Part shown: positions 7,354-13,285 of the stretch, piece by piece
Layout of the letters: every line of letters starts with the position of its first letter
Position numbering within the stretch: the first letter of the stretch is position 1
DNA from: CAZIRO01 sp964541595
Lineage (GTDB): Bacteria; Acidobacteriota; HRBIN11
Assembly: GCA_964541595.1 (NCBI GenBank)
Contig: CAZIRO010000069.1
Coordinates: 1-13,285, forward strand
DNA: 13,285 nt
Reading direction: 5' to 3'
Program-made: the position numbers and the translations under genes
The notes under the pieces: generated by a model
Told to the model about the DNA's origin: nothing
Seen by the model: only the letters and a program-made list of their open reading frames with translations
The model's database searches: none

Positions 7354-7382
7354 TTGCGCATCTCCTGACGCCCAGTTATGCT
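7354..7382 (+). promoter_or_regulatory. possible promoter of the octaheme cytochrome gene
   Basis: TTGCGC (7354-7359) and TATGCT (7377-7382) are separated by 17 bases. The match is moderate (three and four of six). The 108-base gap after fdhE leaves room for separate transcription, but read-through from fdhE is also possible because no terminator is visible here. Confidence 0.4.
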
Positions 7383-7447
7383 GATAGATGGTTTCGTGAT
7401 TTCTATGCGATTTTTATCCCCTGAACCACGAACCCGGTGGATTTCCG

Positions 7448-7454
7448 AAGGAGG
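7448..7454 (+). promoter_or_regulatory. strong ribosome binding site that sets the cytochrome start
   Basis: AAGGAGG is a near-perfect Shine-Dalgarno sequence. It ends six bases before ATG 7461 and three bases before ATG 7458. It lies inside any reading that starts at the in-frame GTG 7437, so that longer start is unlikely. Confidence 0.85.
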
Positions 7455-7460
7455 CGGATG

Positions 7461-8816
7461 ATGTACACGGGATATACGCAGCGGGTTTTGTTATGGTGTG
7501 GGTTCGGACTGTGGATCATCGGATGGAGTGCCGTTGCGGACGCTGCGCGGGCGGATCGCGAACTGCCGATCGAGGTCCCTGAAGGTGCGCGTGCATGCGT
7601 GCGCTGTCACGTGGAACGACATATTTCCATGAGCGCGATCCGGGACTGGATACGGTCGGTCCATGCGGAAGTCGATGTCGGGTGCAACGATTGTCACATT
7701 CCGGTCGCCGATGCGCCGGAATCTATTCACAACATGCCAACTCGCTGTGAAGACCCGCGGGTGCGGCGCGCGGTGTCTCCGCGCAATTGCGCCGAGTGCC
7801 ACGATGAACAGTTTGCCCAGTTCGAACAGGGTAAACATTCCAAGGCGTGGATCGCGATGCTTGCGATGCCGACCACGCTTGCGCAGCCGGAACCGATCAT
7901 CGCGGGTGAAAAGGGATGCGGCGGCTGTCACAAGATAGGCCGTGATGAGGGTAAATGCGATTCCTGCCATACCCGGCACCGGTTCTCCGCTGCGGAAGCG
8001 CGCCGTCCAGAAGCGTGTATGACCTGTCATATGGGGTTTGACCATCCGCAGTGGGAAATGTGGTCCACTTCCAAACACGGTGCGATCTATCGCGTGGAAG
8101 GCGACCGGTGGGACTGGGACCGTCCCCTCTCGGAGTGGTTTAAAGACCCGCTCGATCCGAAAACCCCACGTGCGCCGGTATGCGCGACATGTCATATGCC
8201 GGATGGTGATCATGCTGTGAAAACTGCCTGGGGGTTTCTGGCCGTGCGTCTTCCGGAGAAGGACCCGGAATGGGCACAATTGCGGAATAAGATCTTTCAG
8301 GGGCTCGGTATCCTGGACGAGAACGGCGAGTTTACGGAACGCGTGCAGGTCGTGACCGCCGGTGACGTGGCCCGCACCACAGAAGAAGAGTGGCGTGCAC
8401 AGCGACAGCGTGTGCTGAACGTGTGCAAACAATGTCATACGGCATCATTTGCGGAAACCCAGCTTGCGCTGGCCGACCAGATCATCAAAGAGGCCGATCG
8501 TCTCATGGCCGAAGCGATCGAGATCGTCGAGGGACTATATCGTGACGGTATCCTGCCGCGTCCCAAAGACCGTCCGTTCAGCGTCGATCTGTTGCGATTT
8601 TACGAGGTCCCCACACCGATTGAACAGAAACTCTATGTCATGTTCCTGGAACATCGGATGCGTACCTTCCAGGGCGCGTTTCATATGAATCCGGACTATA
8701 TGCACTGGTACGGCTGGGCAGAGATGAAACGCGATCTGGCGGAAATTCGGCATGAGGCCGAGCGTCTGCGGCGGGAACATGCGAAGAAAATGGCACAAAA
8801 GGCCACAACGAAGTGA
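7461..8816 (+). CDS. octaheme c-type cytochrome, hydroxylamine-oxidoreductase-like
   Basis: This 451-residue protein has an N-terminal signal (hydrophobic core about residues 9-22, likely cleaved near Ala-Asp-Ala at about 27) and no other membrane segment, so it should be soluble in the periplasm. Eight CxxCH heme sites begin at Cys46, 75, 110, 153, 166, 186, 241 and 322. The order and linking blocks are those of the HAO family: AWIAMLAMPTT near 129-139, GCGGCHKIG near 152, TCHMGFDHPQWEM, TSKHG, TCHMPDGDH, TAWGFLAVRLP near 255-265, and C-terminal FHMNPDYMHWYGW (407-419). Tyr413 or Tyr417 may correspond to the family's tyrosine that cross-links the catalytic P460 heme. HAO-family enzymes oxidise hydroxylamine or hydrazine, or reduce nitrite. 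Octaheme tetrathionate reductase is the main alternative, but the linkers argue against it. No haoB, NapC/CycX or c554 gene is adjacent. Confidence 0.87.
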   Translation: MYTGYTQRVLLWCGFGLWIIGWSAVADAARADRELPIEVPEGARACVRCHVERHISMSAIRDWIRSVHAEVDVGCNDCHIPVADAPESIHNMPTRCEDPRVRRAVSPRNCAECHDEQFAQFEQGKHSKAWIAMLAMPTTLAQPEPIIAGEKGCGGCHKIGRDEGKCDSCHTRHRFSAAEARRPEACMTCHMGFDHPQWEMWSTSKHGAIYRVEGDRWDWDRPLSEWFKDPLDPKTPRAPVCATCHMPDGDHAVKTAWGFLAVRLPEKDPEWAQLRNKIFQGLGILDENGEFTERVQVVTAGDVARTTEEEWRAQRQRVLNVCKQCHTASFAETQLALADQIIKEADRLMAEAIEIVEGLYRDGILPRPKDRPFSVDLLRFYEVPTPIEQKLYVMFLEHRMRTFQGAFHMNPDYMHWYGWAEMKRDLAEIRHEAERLRREHAKKMAQKATTK

Positions 8817-8822
8817 TCCCCG

Positions 8823-8851
8823 GGCGGCCCATCCGTACGGGGTGGGCCGCC
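8823..8851. terminator. bidirectional hairpin between convergent genes
   Basis: GGCGGCCCA (8823-8831) pairs perfectly with TGGGCCGCC (8843-8851) around an 11-base loop. It fills the 35-base gap between the cytochrome stop codon and the stop codon of the membrane protein on the other strand. Placement suggests a shared terminator for both operons. It lacks a U-run on either side, so it may need another factor or only block convergent transcription. Confidence 0.65.
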
Positions 8852-9499
8852 TCAGGTGGACGTTTTCGCACGTCGCTCATGCATCCATCCAACGAGCGGG
8901 GGAACCCAGCAGAGATTGGCAGCGATCGTCTCCAGTGCGGTTTTCACCTGGGTAGTGGGGGAAAACCCCCACAGGCGTGCGAGCAGCAGGCCGATCGGCA
9001 CAATCAGGATCACGACCAGACTGGCGAGCATGACCGGATGGATCAGATAGGCGCGCAACATGTGCCGGAGTGATCGGTAACGGCGGTACAGATAGATACC
9101 CCCGGCAATGTTGGCACCGATCTGGTCGCTCATGGCATACACGTACGGAATGTAAAACCCTGCGATACCGTAGACGTCAATACCGATCCACCGGCTGCAC
9201 GCGTCGATCCACCACGGTACGGTCATGCCCATGAATTTACCCCATCCGTAAGCCTCTGCCATGGTGGCTGACGTTTTCCGTAAACGTTGCCGCAGTGCGT
9301 ACAGGCCCTCGAACAGGCTTTCGCCTTCACCGGTCAGTGTGCGTACCAGCCACTGACCGATACCGCTGCGTTCGGCGCCCCAGCGGTCCAGGATGGCACC
9401 GAGGACCAACCCGCCGATAAAACCGGCAAAGGTGTACTGGACCAGTTCACCAAACGGTGCTTCAGATTCACCGCCCACGACGGTGGGGTCCTCCCGCAT
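8852..9499 (-). CDS. multi-spanning membrane protein of unknown function
   Basis: I do not recognise this 215-residue protein. It has about four to five hydrophobic segments: residues 20-38, a weaker one at 84-100, 108-138 (long, with Tyr-rich GIAGFYIPYVYAMSDQIGAN), 150-178 and 185-206. Basic clusters at 139-146 and 209-212 suggest cytoplasmic loops. A hydrophilic stretch at 40-83 separates the first two segments. There is no cysteine or histidine cluster typical of a metal site. The start at 9499 is supported by GGAGG eight bases upstream. It lies 76 bases downstream of czcA on the same strand, so it is probably the last gene of the efflux operon. It also faces the HAO-like gene convergently, and a role with either neighbour is inference only. 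Confidence 0.75.
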   Translation of the reverse strand: MREDPTVVGGESEAPFGELVQYTFAGFIGGLVLGAILDRWGAERSGIGQWLVRTLTGEGESLFEGLYALRQRLRKTSATMAEAYGWGKFMGMTVPWWIDACSRWIGIDVYGIAGFYIPYVYAMSDQIGANIAGGIYLYRRYRSLRHMLRAYLIHPVMLASLVVILIVPIGLLLARLWGFSPTTQVKTALETIAANLCWVPPLVGWMHERRAKTST

Positions 9500-9575
9500 C
9501 GCAAGTACCTCCGTTCTTCAGTGTCATGCTGCCATCGTCCGGGTCCTGCATTTTACCACGGAAACGCGACCACTT

Positions 9576-12500
9576 TTATGACCGGGTGTTCTCAGGCGGT
9601 GTCGGATCGAACCACCGATATACGGCGGGAATCACGAGTAACGTCAGCAGGGTCGATGTGATCAATCCACCGATCACCACCGTTGCCAGCGGCCGTTGTA
9701 CTTCTGCACCTTCGCTGGTCGAGAGGGCCATCGGCACGAACCCGAGACTGGCGACAAGCGCTGTCATCAAAACGGGACGCAGACGAATCCGGGCCGCTTC
9801 GATGGCGGCCTGCACGGGGTCACGACCTTCACGGCGCAGCCGCAGAATGTAACTCACCAGCACAATACCATTGAGTACGGCGATACCGAATAGTGCGATG
9901 AACCCGACACCTGCGGAGATGGAAAACGGCATCCCACGGACAAAAAGGGCCAGAATTCCACCGGTGGCCGCAATCGGTACGTTGAGATAAATCAGCAGCG
10001 CCGGTCGGACCGCACCGAATGTGGTGTAGAGCAGGATGAAGATCAGTAGCAGCGTCAGCGGAACGACGATCGTCAGTCGCCGGGTGGCTTCCTGGAGGTT
10101 TTTGAACTGTCCGCCCCATTCGATCCAGTACCCCGGCGGAAGGGGAACCTCCCGTTCGATAGCCTGTCGGGCTTCCGCAACAAACCGGGCGATGTCCCGA
10201 CCCCGAACGTTCGTTTCCACGGCAATGCGTCGATGAAAGTTTTCCCGGGTGATCTGTGCGGGTCCCTCTTCCAGCCAGACATCGGCAAGTTGTCCCAGCG
10301 GGATCAGCCGGCCCTGTGCGTCCGCAATCGGAATATTGCGAATACGTTCCGGATCGGTTCGATCCGCCTGTTCGAATCGAACCTGCAGGAAGAACCTGCG
10401 CTGGCCCTCCAGTACCTGGCCGACGATCTTGCCACCCATGGCTTCGACGACATCGAGAATCTGGGCAGCGTTGATGCCGTATCGTGCGATCGCCGCGCGG
10501 TCAATGCGAATGCGCAGATAAGGCAGTCCGGCAGTTTGTTCGACTTTGGTATCCGCCGCACCCGGAATGCGACGGACGACCTCCGCGATCCGGAGAGCCA
10601 ACCGCCGGAGCGTGTTCAGGTCTTCACCGTAGATTTTGATCGCAATATCCGAACGTACACCGGCAATGATCTCCTGCATGCGCAGTTCAATGGGCTGGGA
10701 GTAACTGAAGATCGTTCCCGGCACGTTCTGTTTCAGGGCAGTATCGATCTTTTCGATCAGTTCATCACGGGTTTTCGCCGTGGTCCATTCCCTGCGAGGT
10801 TTCAGAATGACGTAAATATCGCTCGTTTCAATACCCATGGGGTCGGTGGGAATTTCCGCCTGGCCGGTTCGGGAGATCACTGTCACGACCTCGGGAAATT
10901 GCAACAGGGTCTTTTCGATGAGTGTGGTATTCCGAACGGATTCGGACAGTCCCACACTGGGCAGTCGCCAGGCCTGGATGGCGAGTACACCTTCGTCCAG
11001 GCGAGGGATGAACACCGCTCCCAGTTGCAAGGCCAGTACGATACTGATCGCGAACGCAATGACGGCGATGGTCAGGGTCCATCCGGGGTGAGCGACGGCC
11101 CTGCGCAGCACGGGTTGATAGATCCTGCGGACGTTGCGCAGTAACCAGGTTTCCCGTTCATGCACTCCCTTCCGGAAGATGATCGAGGCCATTGCGGGCA
11201 TGAACGTCAATGCCAGGACGAGCGAGGTGATCAGGGCGAACATCACGGTCAGGGCCATCGGTCGGAACATCTTTCCCTCGATACCGCGCAGGGACAGCAC
11301 GGGGAGGTATACCATGATGATGATCCCCACACCGAACAGCACGGGACGAGCCACTTCACGACCGGCATCGACGACGGTTTCAATGAATCGTGAACGGATC
11401 TGACGTCCGTGTTCGCTCAAACGACGGACGATATTTTCAATCATCACGACGGAACCGTCGACAATCAGTCCGAAATCGATCGCACCGAGACTCATCAGGT
11501 TTCCGGAGATGCCGGCGTAGAGCATGGCGGTGAATGCGCCGAGCATGGACAGCGGAATTGCAGTGGCTACGAGCAGACCACTGCGCAGATCACCGAGCAA
11601 CAGGAACAGAATGGCGATCACGAGAATGGCGCCCTCAGAGAGGTTTTTCGCAGCCGTGCGGATGGTTTTTCGGACGAGATCCGTACGGTCATAGTACGGT
11701 TCGACGGTGACACCGGGGGGCAGGGTTTTCTGGATTTCTTCGAGTTTCGCACGCACCCGCTGGGCCACGGTTCGGGAATTTTCGCCCATGAGCATCATCA
11801 CCACACCGGTCACGATCTCCCCTTGACCGTCCCGTGTGACGGCGCCCTGACGGATACGGGGCGCGAATGTCACGCGACCGATGTTCCGGATATACACGGG
11901 TGTACCATCCGGAGTGGTCGTGACGACGATGTTTTCGACATCGCGCAGGGTTTCGATCAGGCCTTCGCCACGGATGATCCGTTGTTCCCCGTGGTGTTCG
12001 ATATATCCGCCGCCGATAGCAGCATTATTCCGTTCGAGTGCCGCGATGATCTGCTGCAGGGACACATTGTAGGCCACCATCCGGTCAGCATCGACCTGCA
12101 CTTCGTATGTCTTCATCTCGCCACCGTAACTGTTGACTTCCACGACACCGGGTACGGAACGGAGACGAAATGCGATGTCCCAATCGAGAATGGCCCGCAG
12201 TTCCATCGGAGAATACCCGTCACCGCGGACTTCGAACTGGAAGATCTCACCCAATCCGGTCGATATCGGACCCATTTCCGGTGTGCCGAACCCCGGAGGG
12301 ATGAGATCGCGTGCTTCCGGAAGCCGTTCCATTACGAGCCGGCGTGCAAAATAAATGTCCATATTCTCCTTGAAGAAGATGAACACGGCGGACAACCCGA
12401 ACCGGGATACCGAACGGATGTGCGTGATCCCGGGCAGACCGCTCATTGCGGTTTCCACGGGAAACGTAATGAACTGTTCCACTTCCAGCGGGGATAGACC

Positions 12501-12659
12501 GGGGGCACGTGTCAGCACCATCACCTGGTTGGGCGTAATGTCAGGTACGGCATCGATGGGGAGCCGTTGCATGTTGTATATCCCCGCGCCGGCCATGAGC
12601 AGAACCAGTACGATAACGAGGAACCGGTATCGAATGGAAAACGCGATGATGCGATGCAT
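9576..12659 (-). CDS. czcA: heavy-metal RND efflux pump, CzcA family
   Basis: This 1,027-residue inner-membrane pump is full length for the heavy-metal RND family, which uses the proton gradient to export metal ions through a periplasmic adaptor and outer-membrane channel. It has the duplicated RND layout: a first membrane helix (about residues 11-29), a large periplasmic domain to about 335, a helix bundle to about 500, then a second periplasmic domain and a final bundle from about 870. DFGLIVDGSVVMIEN (395-409) is the CzcA-type helix-4 motif. Asp395, Asp401 and Glu408 correspond to Asp402, Asp408 and Glu415 in C. metallidurans CzcA, which favours divalent Zn/Co/Cd/Ni. Glu replaces a copper-binding Met of CusA in the RMQEIIAGV segment. 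AGGAGG seven bases before the ATG overlaps the stop codon of the upstream adaptor gene. Confidence 0.92.
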   Translation of the reverse strand: MHRIIAFSIRYRFLVIVLVLLMAGAGIYNMQRLPIDAVPDITPNQVMVLTRAPGLSPLEVEQFITFPVETAMSGLPGITHIRSVSRFGLSAVFIFFKENMDIYFARRLVMERLPEARDLIPPGFGTPEMGPISTGLGEIFQFEVRGDGYSPMELRAILDWDIAFRLRSVPGVVEVNSYGGEMKTYEVQVDADRMVAYNVSLQQIIAALERNNAAIGGGYIEHHGEQRIIRGEGLIETLRDVENIVVTTTPDGTPVYIRNIGRVTFAPRIRQGAVTRDGQGEIVTGVVMMLMGENSRTVAQRVRAKLEEIQKTLPPGVTVEPYYDRTDLVRKTIRTAAKNLSEGAILVIAILFLLLGDLRSGLLVATAIPLSMLGAFTAMLYAGISGNLMSLGAIDFGLIVDGSVVMIENIVRRLSEHGRQIRSRFIETVVDAGREVARPVLFGVGIIIMVYLPVLSLRGIEGKMFRPMALTVMFALITSLVLALTFMPAMASIIFRKGVHERETWLLRNVRRIYQPVLRRAVAHPGWTLTIAVIAFAISIVLALQLGAVFIPRLDEGVLAIQAWRLPSVGLSESVRNTTLIEKTLLQFPEVVTVISRTGQAEIPTDPMGIETSDIYVILKPRREWTTAKTRDELIEKIDTALKQNVPGTIFSYSQPIELRMQEIIAGVRSDIAIKIYGEDLNTLRRLALRIAEVVRRIPGAADTKVEQTAGLPYLRIRIDRAAIARYGINAAQILDVVEAMGGKIVGQVLEGQRRFFLQVRFEQADRTDPERIRNIPIADAQGRLIPLGQLADVWLEEGPAQITRENFHRRIAVETNVRGRDIARFVAEARQAIEREVPLPPGYWIEWGGQFKNLQEATRRLTIVVPLTLLLIFILLYTTFGAVRPALLIYLNVPIAATGGILALFVRGMPFSISAGVGFIALFGIAVLNGIVLVSYILRLRREGRDPVQAAIEAARIRLRPVLMTALVASLGFVPMALSTSEGAEVQRPLATVVIGGLITSTLLTLLVIPAVYRWFDPTPPENTRS

Positions 12660-12666
12660 GGGAATG

Positions 12667-12672
12667 CCTCCT
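12667..12672 (-). promoter_or_regulatory. ribosome binding site of czcA overlapping the adaptor stop
   Basis: On the minus strand AGGAGG occupies 12667-12672, seven bases before the czcA ATG (12657-12659). Its first base is the last base of the adaptor's TGA stop (12672-12674). Such close packing suggests translational coupling of pump to adaptor. Confidence 0.8.
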
Positions 12673-13285
12673 CAATGGTGGTCGCCGATCTGTTCCCGGA
12701 GGAGTGTGGATTTCAGATAGAATGCGCCTTCGCGGACCACCCGCTCGCCCGCACGTAAACCTTCTGTGATTTCCACCCAGCCGTTACCGCGGACGCCGAT
12801 CCGGACGATGCGTCGCGTAAACGTCCGGGGTCCGGTCTGTACGAAGACCATCGGTGTGTCGTTGTTCCACTGCAGCGCGGATTCCGGAACCATCAGAGCC
12901 GTGCGGCCCAGGGAGATGGGGATCCGGACGGTGACAAACATTTCCAGACGCAGTCGGCCGTCCGGATTGGGGACTTCACATCGGATCCGGGCCGTGCGTG
13001 TGGCGGGATCCAGGAAATCGCTGACATACGTGATGGTCCCGTGAAAGGTGACCTCCGGGTAAGACTCCACGGAGACCATACACTCGCGACCACGCTGAAC
13101 CTGAGAAAGGTCTTTTTCGTATACCCGTGCCTGCACCCATACGGTCGATAGATCGGCGACCGTACAGATCTCGTCTTCGGGATCGACGAATTCTCCGGGT
13201 ACCGCGTCAATACGGATGATCACCCCATCGAGAGGCGAGCGGACCGTGGTGAGGGATACGGTCTGCCGAAACGTCTGTTCTTCCG
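12672..13285 (-). CDS. czcB: periplasmic adaptor of the RND pump, partial
   Basis: Only the C-terminal 203 residues or so are visible; the frame stays open to the right edge, so the start lies outside. A GTG at 13223 is internal, because conserved sequence continues upstream of it (TVRSPLDG, the end of a lipoyl-type half-domain). The visible part then has GEFVDPEDEICTVADLSTVWVQ, a beta-barrel region, the FLDPATRTARIRCEVPNPDGRLRLEMF block typical of CusB/CzcB adaptors, and a membrane-proximal domain with AGERVVREGAF near the end. Adaptors of this type link the inner-membrane pump to the outer-membrane channel and can pass metal to it. No metal-binding N-terminal region can be judged from here. 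It overlaps the ribosome binding site of czcA, so the two form one operon. Assignment to czcB rather than cusB follows from the pump. Confidence 0.88.
   Translation of the reverse strand, partial: EEQTFRQTVSLTTVRSPLDGVIIRIDAVPGEFVDPEDEICTVADLSTVWVQARVYEKDLSQVQRGRECMVSVESYPEVTFHGTITYVSDFLDPATRTARIRCEVPNPDGRLRLEMFVTVRIPISLGRTALMVPESALQWNNDTPMVFVQTGPRTFTRRIVRIGVRGNGWVEITEGLRAGERVVREGAFYLKSTLLREQIGDHH

Noticed and set aside
7437..7460. GTG start for the octaheme cytochrome
   Set aside because: The strong AAGGAGG at 7448-7454 would then lie inside the gene, whereas ATG 7461 has ideal spacing to it.
7491..8438. 315-codon open frame on the minus strand
   Set aside because: It is antisense to the octaheme cytochrome, and its His/Thr content reflects the CxxCH codons.
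9500..9575. Terminator or small RNA between czcA and the membrane protein gene
   Set aside because: No stable hairpin with a U-run was seen, only the ribosome binding site of the downstream gene.
11409..12497. 362-codon open frame on the plus strand
   Set aside because: It is the antisense shadow of czcA, rich in Asp, His and Gly, with no recognisable domain.

Overview
This is GC-rich bacterial DNA with two gene blocks that converge near position 8,835. The genes point to a didermic bacterium: a Tat-exported respiratory formate dehydrogenase, a periplasmic multiheme cytochrome and an RND efflux pump. The fdnG gene needs selenocysteine (UGA) decoding, so the organism should carry selA/B/C/D elsewhere. 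The window holds no rRNA or conserved marker gene, so I do not assign a taxon. Short tandem repeats in two spacers suggest a repeat-rich genome of an environmental lineage.

Layout, left to right. Positions 1-248 are an AT-rich leader with a possible promoter, an operator-like palindrome and a strong hairpin just before a small predicted exported protein of unknown function (249-758). A small gamma-glutamylcyclotransferase-like protein follows (802-1194). Positions 1195-1692 are a gene-free block of structured repeats: inverted arrays of a 7-bp unit, and four copies of a 19-bp element in alternating orientation. A near-consensus sigma-70 promoter at the end of this block (1693-1721) drives fdnG-fdnH-fdnI-fdhE (1788-7352). 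The first three encode the membrane-bound, periplasm-facing formate dehydrogenase N. It has a Mo/W-bis-MGD selenoprotein catalytic subunit, a four-cluster ferredoxin-like subunit with a membrane anchor, and a diheme cytochrome b that should pass electrons to quinone. FdhE is the maturation factor. Next comes an octaheme c-type cytochrome of the hydroxylamine-oxidoreductase (HAO)-like family (7461-8816), with its own strong ribosome binding site and a possible promoter.

On the minus strand, reading inward from the right edge, are a czcB-like periplasmic adaptor (cut by the window edge), a czcA-like heavy-metal RND pump (9576-12659) and an unidentified membrane protein (8852-9499). A perfect 9-bp-stem hairpin (8823-8851) fills the gap between the two convergent blocks.

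Functionally, formate oxidation in the periplasm would feed the quinone pool. The neighbouring HAO-like cytochrome could be a nitrogen-compound oxidoreductase working in either direction, and adjacency suggests but does not prove that the two are linked. The best-supported unusual items are the in-frame UGA with a SECIS hairpin matching the E. coli fdhF geometry, the HAO-like octaheme protein next to formate dehydrogenase, and the structured repeat block in front of the fdn promoter.
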